Part shown: piece by piece, positions 18,367-25,847 of the stretch | Layout: the number at the start of each line of letters is the position of its first letter | How positions within the stretch are numbered: the stretch's first letter is position 1 | Source: QWPN01 sp044238145 | GTDB taxonomy: Bacteria; Planctomycetota; Planctomycetia; Pirellulales; UBA1268 | Reading direction: 5' to 3' | Assembly: GCA_044238145.1 (NCBI GenBank) | Contig: JBIIDT010000012.1 | Location: forward strand, 1 to 56,258 | DNA length: 56,258 nucleotides | Made by a program: the position numbers and the translations under genes | Notes under the pieces: model-generated | The model's input: the letters and a program-made list of their open reading frames with translations, nothing else | What the model was told of the DNA's origin: nothing | Databases searched by the model: none

Positions 18367-18553
18367 GTCCCGCACACTCCTGGCCCTGATCCACCGAGGG
18401 TCGATCCGCGGAGTGTATGCGATCCGGCGGCCGGTCCATAGCGGCCGCGGCCCTTGCCGAACGGTTTCCCGGACGGCACGTTCCTGCTACGATCCGCACA
18501 TTCGGCCAACTCGCCGGACGCACCGCCTCCCGCCCTCTCGGGCCCGCCTCGCC

Positions 18554-18943
18554 ATGGCATCACTGCCTCGTCGCCTCTGGTTCGTCGCCCTGCTCGCCAC
18601 CACCGCTGCCGGCTGCTCGGCGGCCAAGAAGAAGACGACGACGCGAAGCACGAAGAAGTCGGGTCCGACCATTCGCCTCCCGTCGGCCAAGAACGCGGAA
18701 GCCTGGAACCGCAAGCACCGCCCCCAGGGTCCGCAGACGTTCAGCAACCTGCTCGAGGCCGACACCTGGATCACGGACCTCGACAACCCGTCGCCGCAGA
18801 CGAGGATCACGGCCGCCAAGCAGCTCGGCAACATGGGCAAGAGCGCCCAGTCGGCGCTGCCCAAGCTCGAGAAGCTCGCCAAGGACAAGGATGCCTCGGT
18901 CGCCAAGGCGGCCCAGCAGGCGATCCAGGCGATCCGCAAGTAA
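18554..18943 (+). CDS. Small lipoprotein with HEAT-like repeat
   Basis: A 129-residue protein with a lipoprotein signal ending TTAAGC (Cys 21). A Lys/Thr-rich linker follows (KKKTTTRSTKKSG), then a short HEAT-like region (TRITAAKQLGNMGKSAQSAL, then ASVAKAAQQAIQAIRK) of two helices pairs. HEAT repeats in such exported proteins usually serve protein binding. A TACGAT -10-like box lies about 60 bp upstream. The stop is 4 bp from the convergent AAA ATPase stop. Confidence 0.75.
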   Translation: MASLPRRLWFVALLATTAAGCSAAKKKTTTRSTKKSGPTIRLPSAKNAEAWNRKHRPQGPQTFSNLLEADTWITDLDNPSPQTRITAAKQLGNMGKSAQSALPKLEKLAKDKDASVAKAAQQAIQAIRK

Positions 18944-18947
18944 GCGG

Positions 18948-19835
18948 TCAGCCCCAGAGACGGCGGACGACCCGCACCCGCGGCGCGGCGGCCGGCGCGG
19001 CCGGTTCCGCATCGACGACGGCGTCCCGAGTCCAGGCCGCGGTGTCGGGCGACAGCTCCCGCCAGACCCGCTCGATCGTCGCGGCATCGATCGTCTCGAG
19101 GCCGTCCCCGGCGGCCGCCATGGCCGCCAGGCTCGCCAGTCGGCAGACCACGCGGGGCACGCCGGCGGCGAACCGCGCGAGCGTGGCCACGGCGTTGGCG
19201 GAGAACAGCCCGGCGTCGCAGCCGGCCCGCGCCAGGGCGTGTGCCAAAAAACCGGCGACCTCCTCCTCGGCCCAGGGGGCGAGCTCGATCCGCACCGTGG
19301 CCCGCTGCCGGATCGCCTCGGGGATCCGCCCCACGCCCTCGGGAGTGGCGGTCGCCACGAGCACGAGCCTGCCGAACCGCGGCTCACCGGCGGCGGCGAG
19401 CCGGGCGACGCCGTCGAGCGCGTCGGCCGGCCCACGATCGAGGTCGTCGAAGACGAGCACCGTCGTCCGCTCCATGAGCGCGTTTTCACGGATCCGGTTT
19501 TCGAGCTTCTGCCACGGGCGGAGTGGCTCGCCGCGGCTGGCGGCGTCGAGCGGGAGCCGGTCGAGCAGGAGGTCGAGCCACTCCCCCTCCGGCAGGCCGC
19601 CGAGCGACAGGATCGCCACCTCCGCGCCCAGGCCGGCGCTGCGGCGGGCGGCGACGGCGAGCAGGTGGCTCTTGCCCAGGCCCTGCCCGCCGACCACGAG
19701 GCCGCAGCGGCCGCGATGCTCGACGAGCCACTCGATCCTGGCGAGCGACTCCTCCTGCGCCGGGCCGACGTGAAAGGCGGCAGGCTCGAGCGAGCCGGCC
19801 AGGGCACGGGCGGCGGTGGAAAACTCGCGTACCAT
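18948..19835 (-). CDS. ExeA/GspA-like AAA+ ATPase
   Basis: A 295-residue cytoplasmic ATPase. Walker A is GGQGLGKSH (~residues 48-56) and Walker B is TTVLVFDDLD. The sensor region is LVLVATATPE, and the lid has the TnsC/ExeA-like 'IELAPWAEEEVAGFL' and 'ATLARFAAGVPRVVCRLASLA' texts. FHVGPAQEESLARIEWLVEH at the N-terminus matches the ExeA start (F...p...e.l..l..al). Relatives remodel secretin assembly or act in transposition. The protein lacks the C-terminal peptidoglycan-binding and membrane parts of ExeA and has an Ala/Pro tail. It is divergent from rsmE (91 bp). Confidence 0.78.
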   Translation of the reverse strand: MVREFSTAARALAGSLEPAAFHVGPAQEESLARIEWLVEHRGRCGLVVGGQGLGKSHLLAVAARRSAGLGAEVAILSLGGLPEGEWLDLLLDRLPLDAASRGEPLRPWQKLENRIRENALMERTTVLVFDDLDRGPADALDGVARLAAAGEPRFGRLVLVATATPEGVGRIPEAIRQRATVRIELAPWAEEEVAGFLAHALARAGCDAGLFSANAVATLARFAAGVPRVVCRLASLAAMAAAGDGLETIDAATIERVWRELSPDTAAWTRDAVVDAEPAAPAAAPRVRVVRRLWG

Positions 19836-19926
19836 AAGGGGGCGGAGTGTACCGATCCCCGCCCGCCGGGTCAGGAGGAAATTGCCCGGCGTTTTCCCGT
19901 GGATTCCCGGCTCCGAAGACCACCCG

Positions 19927-20625
19927 ATGAGCGACCGCTTCTTTCTCGACGCCGCCCCCGAGGGCGACCGGGCCGTGCTCGTGGGCGACGAGGCCCGTCA
20001 CCTCGCCCGGGTGCTGCGGGCCAAGCCCGGCGACGAGGTCGTGGTCTTCGCCGGCACGGCCGTGGAATGGCCGGCCCGCATCGTGGCGGTGGGCCGCGAC
20101 GAGGTGCAACTGTCGCTGGGCGCCGCGCGGCCCGACCCGCCGCGGACCCGCCCGTGGCGCACGCTGGCCGTGGCGCTGCCCAAGGGGGAGCGGCAGAAGT
20201 GGCTCGTGGAGAAGCTCACGGAACTCGGCGTCGAGCGGCTCGTGCCGCTGGTCACCGACCGCGGCGTGGCCGAGGCGACGGAGGCCACGCGGGCCCGGCT
20301 CCTGCGGACCGTGATCGAGGCCGCCAAGCAGTGCGGCCGCAACACGCTCCTCGAGATCGCCGCGCCGCTCTCCGTGGCCGCCCTGCTCGCGACCCGGGCC
20401 GCCGATGAGGCCGCCTTCCTGGCCGACCCGCACGCCCCGCCGCTCGACGCGGCCGCGATCGCAACGACCTCCCGCGGGATCATCGGCCTCGTCGGCCCGG
20501 AGGGAGGTTTTACACCCGAGGAACTCGCGGCCGCCGAGGCGGGCGGCGCCGTCCGCGCGGGCCTCGGCCCCCACGTGCTGCGGGTCGAGACCGCGGCCAT
20601 CGCGCTGGCCGCCCGGCTGGCGTGA
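19927..20625 (+). CDS. rsmE: 16S rRNA (uracil-1498-N3)-methyltransferase
   Basis: A 232-residue SPOUT methyltransferase that methylates U1498 of 16S rRNA using SAM. The N-terminal PUA-like domain (HLARVLRAKPGDEVVVFAG) is followed by the SPOUT domain. Conserved texts are LPKGERQKWLVEKLTELGVERLVPL, IEAAKQCGRNTLLEI, GLVGPEGGFTPEELAAAEAGG and the knot-forming LGPHVLRVETAAIALAARL. Length is typical. The stop is 4 bp from the convergent DUF4198 stop. Confidence 0.92.
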   Translation: MSDRFFLDAAPEGDRAVLVGDEARHLARVLRAKPGDEVVVFAGTAVEWPARIVAVGRDEVQLSLGAARPDPPRTRPWRTLAVALPKGERQKWLVEKLTELGVERLVPLVTDRGVAEATEATRARLLRTVIEAAKQCGRNTLLEIAAPLSVAALLATRAADEAAFLADPHAPPLDAAAIATTSRGIIGLVGPEGGFTPEELAAAEAGGAVRAGLGPHVLRVETAAIALAARLA

Positions 20626-20629
20626 GCGG

Positions 20630-21421
20630 TCAGTCGCAGCACGCGCATCGCTGCGGCACGTTGAGCACGAGCGTGGCGCTGTACGCGGTCTTCTCGTACC
20701 CCTCCCCGCGTTCCTCGGGCTCGGCCCGATGCGCGACCACGAGGATGTAGTTTCCCTCCTTGGGAACGTAGCTGCAGCGGCCCTCGGCATCCGTCTTCCG
20801 CTCGTAGTCGGCGTCGAACTCGCCCTTGAGTTCCGCGCCCCGGGGAATGAACGACACCCGCTCGTCGGCCAGCGGCCGGCCGCGGTAGAACAGCCGCACG
20901 GTGATGGCCGCGCCGGGTCCGCACCGCGCCACGGGATGGGTCTCGGGCACGAGTTCGAGCGCGTGCCCGAGCGGCGCGGCGAAATCCCCTGCCGGTTCCG
21001 GCTCCGCGTCGAGCCTGTCCGCGACGAGGAAGTAGGCCTTCGCGCTCTTCACCGTCCGCTTCGTGCCATGCAGCCTGTCGAGCGAGTGGGCGATGCAGTG
21101 CAGGCCCGGCTCGGCGGTCACGAACCGGCCCGACCAGAAACCCTCCTTGGGCGCGAAGCCGAGGTCGACCATCTCGGGCACGAGGTCGGTGCGCTTGCCG
21201 CGCGGGCCGAGCACGTCGAGCACGGCCCCGTCGAGCGACGCGAGCTTGCCGGCGAACTTGAAGTCGCGGTGCTCGTTGCCGTGGTTGCCGAGGGCCAGAT
21301 CGATGTGGACGACGTCGTCGGGGCGCACGATCCGCGCCGCCGTCTGGACCCACGTGTCATGGGCGGAGACGGCCGTGGACAGCAGGAACAGGCAGGCCCA
21401 TTGGCCGATGAACGCACGCAT
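20630..21421 (-). CDS. DUF4198 periplasmic protein
   Basis: A 263-residue protein with a signal peptide (FIGQWACLFLLSTAVSAHDTW; mature end at about His 21). The mature protein begins HDTWVQTAARIVRPDDVVHIDLALGNHG, which matches the start of DUF4198 proteins, where the N-terminal His is often a metal ligand. The C-terminal half has the typical VRLFYRGRPLADERVSF and TDAEGRCSYVPKEGNYILVVAH, a transthyretin-like beta-sandwich. It ends with RCACCD, three cysteines that could bind metal. Relatives are encoded near nickel or cobalt transporters or TonB receptors; no such neighbour is present. A GAAAGG lies upstream of ATG 21421. Next upstream on the same strand is the DUF1559 gene. Confidence 0.8.
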   Translation of the reverse strand: MRAFIGQWACLFLLSTAVSAHDTWVQTAARIVRPDDVVHIDLALGNHGNEHRDFKFAGKLASLDGAVLDVLGPRGKRTDLVPEMVDLGFAPKEGFWSGRFVTAEPGLHCIAHSLDRLHGTKRTVKSAKAYFLVADRLDAEPEPAGDFAAPLGHALELVPETHPVARCGPGAAITVRLFYRGRPLADERVSFIPRGAELKGEFDADYERKTDAEGRCSYVPKEGNYILVVAHRAEPEERGEGYEKTAYSATLVLNVPQRCACCD

Positions 21422-21480
21422 GTGGAAACCTTTCACGAGGGGCCGAAGGAATGACGCTCGACGTGCACCTGGCGGCCGCA

Positions 21481-22593
21481 TCAAAACTCGCCGCCGCCCA
21501 CCTCGCCGCCCTGGCGGCTGTGCAGGCCGCGGTGGACGGCCGGATCGATCGACTCGGACAACAGCCGCACCGACGCGTCGCCGAAGGCGACCGCCGCGCC
21601 GCCGCGGTGGTGGCTCCGGGGGCCGAAGAATCCGGCCGCATGGAGGATGACGTCCGGAACCGCCGCATTGGGCGTGGTGTAGCCGTTGGTGAGCGTGTTG
21701 GCGGCACCCGTCGTCGCCCACGAGGAACCGCGGCCCCGGAGCGTGTTGGTGTTCGCGCCCCGCCAGGTCGGGTTCGCGATGGCAGGCCAGATCGCCGCGA
21801 GGTTCGGATTCTGGATCACCCCGCCGGCCATCGCCGCCGACCACGGACTGCCCGTGGCCGCATACCCCGGCACGGCCTGCTTCGCGCTGTTCACGCCCGT
21901 CGAGCCGTTGAGCGTCTTCTGCCAGGGGAAGGTGGGCGCAGCCCCGGTGGCCAGCGTGATGTCGTCCCCGACGCTGCGCACCGTCTCGCTGAGGAACACC
22001 GTCCGCGAGGCACCGTCGCTGATCTGGGACAGCCGCACGGCCGACTTCTCGTGGACGACGCCGTCCGTCGGCCACCGTTGGTCGTAGGTGGTGCCGGTCC
22101 CGGATCCGACGCTCACCATGTAACTGATGCCGGCGACGTCGAACGGCCCGCCGGCGATCACCGTCACCCGCGTCACCGCCGGCGCCGGGTCGCTCGGGCA
22201 GAGGAACACAGGCACGGGCGTGGCGAACAGGGCGAGAAACTCAGCCGCGGGCCGCTGGGCGTTGAACGTCGTCGATGTGGCGGTCTTGCGAAAATCGATC
22301 ATGCGGGCCAGGGCCGTCTCCTCCATGAAGGGCAGGAGGCGGGCCTGGATCGAAAACCCGCCGGCCGAGTCGGTCGGCGGGAAGGATCGCCGCGCGAGTT
22401 CGTAGTTCAGCATGCCCAGCGACAACTGCCGCAGGTTGCTCAGGCAGGCGGTCTTGCGGGCCGCCTCACGGGCGCCCTGCACGGCCGGCAGCAGGAGACC
22501 GACGAGGACGCCGACGATCGCGATCACGACCAACAGCTCCACGAGGGTGAAACCGCGGTCGTGGGCGGCCTCCCTTCTTCCACTGCGTTGCAT
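21481..22593 (-). CDS. DUF1559 type IV pilin-like surface protein
   Basis: A 370-residue protein. The N-terminus has a prepilin signal: DRGFTLVELLVVIAIVGVLVGLLLPAVQ with the G|F cleavage site and Glu+5, followed by EAARKTACLSNLRQLSLGMLNYE. The remainder is the DUF1559 (SBP_bac_10-type) domain with TVFLSE, and the C-terminal 'RSHHRGGAAVAFGDASVRLLSESID' and GLHSRQGGEV. This family is massively expanded in planctomycetes; some members are thought to be surface or pseudopilin proteins, but function is unproven. ATG 22593 gives a short basic leader. Confidence 0.88.
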   Translation of the reverse strand: MQRSGRREAAHDRGFTLVELLVVIAIVGVLVGLLLPAVQGAREAARKTACLSNLRQLSLGMLNYELARRSFPPTDSAGGFSIQARLLPFMEETALARMIDFRKTATSTTFNAQRPAAEFLALFATPVPVFLCPSDPAPAVTRVTVIAGGPFDVAGISYMVSVGSGTGTTYDQRWPTDGVVHEKSAVRLSQISDGASRTVFLSETVRSVGDDITLATGAAPTFPWQKTLNGSTGVNSAKQAVPGYAATGSPWSAAMAGGVIQNPNLAAIWPAIANPTWRGANTNTLRGRGSSWATTGAANTLTNGYTTPNAAVPDVILHAAGFFGPRSHHRGGAAVAFGDASVRLLSESIDPAVHRGLHSRQGGEVGGGEF

Positions 22594-22730
22594 GGCGACG
22601 CTTCTCCGGTGTGCGAACGCGCGACGGCCACGGCCGCGCACGGTGCGCGGGACCTGCGGCAGGCGGCGCGAAAGTCCGCCCTCGCGCGGCGCATCGCACC
22701 GCGGCGGCGAACGACTGGCGACGGCTCGTT

Positions 22731-23354
22731 TCAGGCCGCGCGGGGAGGAGGCGACTCGGGCGCCGGGCGCTGCGTGCGCACCGACTCGTCACGGATCGCG
22801 GCTGGCTCGATCGAGAGGTCGAGCAGCGGTGGAACGGTCAGCCGCGACGGCGGGGGAGCGGCCGCGACGGCCGACCACTGGGCGACGATCCCGCCGCAGG
22901 CGAGCATCGCCCGCAACGTGACCGTCCGCATCGTCGCCCCGGCATCAGGCGGCGGGTCTGCCGCGGCCGCCGCCGCACAGCAGGATGGCTCCGGCTTCGC
23001 CGCCACGCTGCAGCATCCGCGCGGCGCGGCAGCGTCGCCGACCACGCCGGCCCGCCGGGCGAGCGCCTCGAGCACCGCCGGTTCCACGCCGCGGCTCCGC
23101 GCCCAGGCGAGCGTCTCGGCCGGCGTGTGGCAGCAGCAGTTCGTGAAGCACTGCTCGGCCGTCGCGCAGCCGCAGGGCTTGTCCATGCAGGGAAAGGGCC
23201 GCGAGCGGTCCTTCGTGGCCAGCCGCTTCCCGGCCGCATCGCCGTCGGTCCCGGGCGGGCCGCCGAAAGGCAGCGGCAGCCCCGCGGCCACGAGCACGTA
23301 GCCGACCACCGCGCACCAGGCCGTCCGCCGCAGCCGCGGCTGATCCATTCGCAT
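22731..23354 (-). CDS. Cys-rich membrane-anchored protein, unrecognised
   Basis: A 207-residue protein with an N-terminal hydrophobic segment (TAWCAVVGYVLVAAGLPLPF, residues 11-30). The core is dense in cysteine: PCMDKPCGCATAEQCFTNCC followed by CHTPAETLAWARSRG, then a CC pair in GCCSVAA and another in PSCCAAA. The CxxxxCxC and C...CCC spacing suggests metal or disulfide chemistry. A second hydrophobic stretch (MRTVTLRAMLACGGIVAQW) lies near residues 142-160. I do not recognise a named family. It is the upstream neighbour of the DUF1559 gene on the same strand, 137 bp away. A role in copper or other thiol-metal handling is only inferred. Confidence 0.65.
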   Translation of the reverse strand: MRMDQPRLRRTAWCAVVGYVLVAAGLPLPFGGPPGTDGDAAGKRLATKDRSRPFPCMDKPCGCATAEQCFTNCCCHTPAETLAWARSRGVEPAVLEALARRAGVVGDAAAPRGCCSVAAKPEPSCCAAAAAADPPPDAGATMRTVTLRAMLACGGIVAQWSAVAAAPPPSRLTVPPLLDLSIEPAAIRDESVRTQRPAPESPPPRAA

Positions 23355-23401
23355 GCCTACAGGATAGCACCGGCCGGCACCGGCAAGAACTCAGCCGCCC
23401 G

Positions 23402-24184
23402 CTACAGGCCGTGGAGGAACTCCCGCGCCGCCGCCAACTCCTGCCGCGCCGACCGCTCCTCCACCGGCTCGAGGCCCACCCAGCCCCGGTAGCCGCGCTC
23501 CTCGAGGGCCGCGAACACGGCGGGAAAGTCGACCTGCCCCGTGCCCAGGATCACCGCCCGGCCTCGACCCGCGAACGCCCCGGCCACCGCGTCGGTGGCG
23601 TGGACGCTCGCCACGTGCCCGGCCAGCGTCTCGACGGCGGCCACGGGGTCGTGGCCGTGCACGACGAGCGCGCCCGTCACGAGATCGCAGGTCAGCGCGG
23701 CCTCCGGCAGCGCCGCCATCAGCCGCACGAGATCGGCGGGCGCCGCCCGGCCGGCCTCCACGCACAGGGCCGCCCCGACGTGCTGCGCAAAGCGGCCCAA
23801 GTCGGCGAGCACGTCGACGAGCAGCCGCCAGGCCGGCGCGGCGGCATCCGGCGGGATGTCGCCGACGTGGTTGAGCACCACGCCCGCGCCGAGCGCGTGG
23901 GCGAGCGTGAGCGCCGACTTCGTCGCGGCGATCCGCCCCTCGAGCCGCTCGGCGTCGGCGTAGCCGCCACGGGTGCGGAACGACACGGCCGACACGACCA
24001 CACCCTCGTCGCCGAGCCACTTGCGGATCTGCCGCGTGCCGGTCTGCGTCATGGCCAGCGGCTCGAGGCCGCCCCGCGCGTCGAGCTCGACGCCGCGAAA
24101 CCCCAGGTCACGGGCCCGGCGGAGCGCCGTCCGCAGGTCGCGGGACAGCGCGGACGAAGGCACCGAGAGGCGGTCGATTTCCAT
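23402..24184 (-). CDS. Sugar phosphate isomerase/epimerase-like TIM barrel
   Basis: A 260-residue protein of the xylose-isomerase-like TIM-barrel family (AP endonuclease 2 clan). Readable pieces are LGFRGVELDARGGLEPL, VVVSAVSFRTRGGY, GAGVVLNHVGDI, LTCDLVTGALVVHGHDPV, HVASVHATDA, ILGTGQVDFPAVFAALEERGY and RGWVGLEPVE. The His and Glu/Asp positions match metal ligands of this family (E in GVELDA, H in VLNHVG, D in TCDL, H in SVHATD). Members isomerise or epimerise sugars or inositols; the substrate is not known. ATG 24184 begins MEIDRLSVP. It is divergent from the Nif3-like gene by 56 bp. Confidence 0.8.
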   Translation of the reverse strand: MEIDRLSVPSSALSRDLRTALRRARDLGFRGVELDARGGLEPLAMTQTGTRQIRKWLGDEGVVVSAVSFRTRGGYADAERLEGRIAATKSALTLAHALGAGVVLNHVGDIPPDAAAPAWRLLVDVLADLGRFAQHVGAALCVEAGRAAPADLVRLMAALPEAALTCDLVTGALVVHGHDPVAAVETLAGHVASVHATDAVAGAFAGRGRAVILGTGQVDFPAVFAALEERGYRGWVGLEPVEERSARQELAAAREFLHGL

Positions 24185-24202
24185 GGCGGTGCTCGGGGAA
24201 GC

Positions 24203-24231
24203 GGTTCGCGGCGCGGTCGCCAGCATAGTAT
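24203..24231 (+). promoter_or_regulatory. Candidate promoter for the Nif3-like gene
   Basis: TAGTAT (24226-24231) lies 9 bases before the ATG at 24241, so the transcript would be nearly or fully leaderless. GGTTCG (24203-24208) sits 17 bases upstream, as before rlmN. Confidence 0.35.
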
Positions 24232-24240
24232 CCTCTTCCC

Positions 24241-25032
24241 ATGGCCACGCTCTCCCAGGTCACCGCCGCGCTCGAGGCGCTTGCGCCGCTGCGGCTGGCC
24301 GCCGACTGGGACTCGGTCGGCCTGCTCGTCAGCCCGCGGCGCGAGGCGATCGACCGCGTCATCACCTGCCTGACGCTCACCGAGGCGGTGGCCGCCGAGG
24401 CCGTCCGCGAGCGGGCCGACCTCGTCGTCGCGCACCATCCGCTTCCCTTCCGGCCCGTGGGCCGGCTGACGGCCGACGGCCACGTGGGCCGCGTGCTCCT
24501 CGGGCTCGTGGGGGGCGGCGTTGGCGTCTGGAGCCCGCACACCGCCTGGGACTCCGCGGCCGGCGGGATCAACGACCAGCTCGCCGCCATCCTCGGCCTG
24601 AACCACGTGTCCCCCATCACGCCCGACGCGGAACTGCCGCTGGCGGGCTTCGGCAGGGCCGGCACGGCGCCGGCCGGGGCGACCGTCGGTGATCTCGCCC
24701 GCCGAGCCGCCCGGGCGCTTGCCGCCGGGCCCGTGCAACTGGTGGGAGACCCTCTGCGAGCGGCCGGTCGCGTGGGCATCGTCTGCGGCAGCGGCGGCGA
24801 CACGATCCCCGAGGTCGTGCGGGGCGGCTGCGAAACGCTCCTCACCGGCGAGATCAAGCTCCACCAGGCGGTCGAGGCGGCGGCGGCCGGGCTGGCGGTG
24901 ATCGCCGTCGGTCACCACGCCAGCGAGCAGTTCGCGATGCAGGTGCTCGCCGAGCGGCTCGCGGCCGCCGTGCCGGGCCTCGAGTGCCGGGCCAGCCGGG
25001 CGGACGTCGATCCGCTGGGCTGGCTGGCTTGA
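24241..25032 (+). CDS. Nif3-like dinuclear metal-centre protein
   Basis: A 263-residue protein of the Nif3/DUF34 family. Signatures include WDSVGLLV, LVVAHHPLPFRPV (metal-binding HH), VWSPHTAWDSAAGGINDQLA, GSGGDTI and the C-terminal VGHHASEQFAMQVLAERLA (metal ligands His and Glu). Relatives form toroid hexamers with two metals per subunit; suggested roles are GTP cyclohydrolase I-like or metal-chaperone functions, and none is settled. Start ATG 24241 matches the conserved N-terminus. A GT2 gene follows by 86 bp on the same strand. Confidence 0.85.
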   Translation: MATLSQVTAALEALAPLRLAADWDSVGLLVSPRREAIDRVITCLTLTEAVAAEAVRERADLVVAHHPLPFRPVGRLTADGHVGRVLLGLVGGGVGVWSPHTAWDSAAGGINDQLAAILGLNHVSPITPDAELPLAGFGRAGTAPAGATVGDLARRAARALAAGPVQLVGDPLRAAGRVGIVCGSGGDTIPEVVRGGCETLLTGEIKLHQAVEAAAAGLAVIAVGHHASEQFAMQVLAERLAAAVPGLECRASRADVDPLGWLA

Positions 25033-25047
25033 CCGTCCGCCGGCGCG

Positions 25048-25075
25048 TTGCCCCGCCCGAATCACGCTCTATGCT
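25048..25075 (+). promoter_or_regulatory. Candidate promoter for the GT2 gene
   Basis: TTGCCC (25048-25053) and TATGCT (25070-25075) are separated by 16 bases, about 45 bp before the GT2 ATG at 25119. Read by eye only. Confidence 0.25.
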
Positions 25076-25118
25076 TGAGGAACGAGCCTTCGGCCCCGTT
25101 CCCGCGAGTCGCCCGCCC

Positions 25119-25838
25119 ATGCCCCACTTCCTCACCGCCCTTCCGGTCTACAACGAGGCCGCCCACGTCGGGGGCGTGCTCGACGAGGTGCTTCGGCACG
25201 CGTCCGACGTGCTCGTCGTGGACGACGGCTCGACCGACGGCACCGCCGAACTGCTCGCGGCCCGCCGCGACGTCCGTGTGGTCAGCCACGCCCGCAACGC
25301 GGGCTACGGTGCGGCCCTGGCCACGGCCTTCCGCGAGACGCTCGCCGGCCCCTGGGACGGCCTGGTGACGATCGACTGCGACGGCCAGCACCAGCCCCGG
25401 CTGATCCCCGAGTTCGTCGCCGCGGCGGCCCAGGCCGACATCGTCAGTGGCAGCCGCTACCTCCGTCAGTTTCCCGGCGACAGCCGCCCCCCCGCGGCGC
25501 GGCGGCGGATCAACATGGAGGTCACCGCCGAGCTCAACGCGCGGCTCGGCCTCGGGCTGACCGACGCCTTCTGCGGATTCAAGGCCTACTCCCGGCGGGC
25601 TCTCGAGGCCCTCCACGTGACCGAGACCGGCTACGCGATGCCGCTGGAAGTGTGGGTGCAGGCGGCCGCGGCGGGCCTGCGGATCGTGGAGTTGCCCGTG
25701 CCCCTGGTGTACCTCGATCTGGCGCGGAGTTTCGGGGGCGCACTGGACGATGCCGCGACTCGTCTGGCCTACTACCGCGGCGTGCTCGATCGCGCGGAGG
25801 CGGCCGTCGCCGCCGGGGCCGCAAGCCACGCCCCCTGA
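25119..25838 (+). CDS. Glycosyltransferase family 2
   Basis: A 239-residue GT-A enzyme of the dolichyl-phosphate-mannose/UDP-sugar type. TALPVYNEAAHVGGVLDEVL, VLVVDDGSTDGTAELLA, SHARNAGYGAALATAF and the DXD-like TIDCDGQHQP are all present. RINMEVTAELNARLGLGLTD and FCGFKAYSRRALEAL match the acceptor-side text of polyprenyl-phosphate glycosyltransferases. There is no C-terminal membrane domain, so it is cytoplasmic. Donor and acceptor are unknown. ATG 25119 is preferred over an earlier in-frame ATG at 25071. The 556-aa gene follows 9 bp after the stop. Confidence 0.88.
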   Translation: MPHFLTALPVYNEAAHVGGVLDEVLRHASDVLVVDDGSTDGTAELLAARRDVRVVSHARNAGYGAALATAFRETLAGPWDGLVTIDCDGQHQPRLIPEFVAAAAQADIVSGSRYLRQFPGDSRPPAARRRINMEVTAELNARLGLGLTDAFCGFKAYSRRALEALHVTETGYAMPLEVWVQAAAAGLRIVELPVPLVYLDLARSFGGALDDAATRLAYYRGVLDRAEAAVAAGAASHAP

Positions 25839-25847
25839 CGAGCGGCA

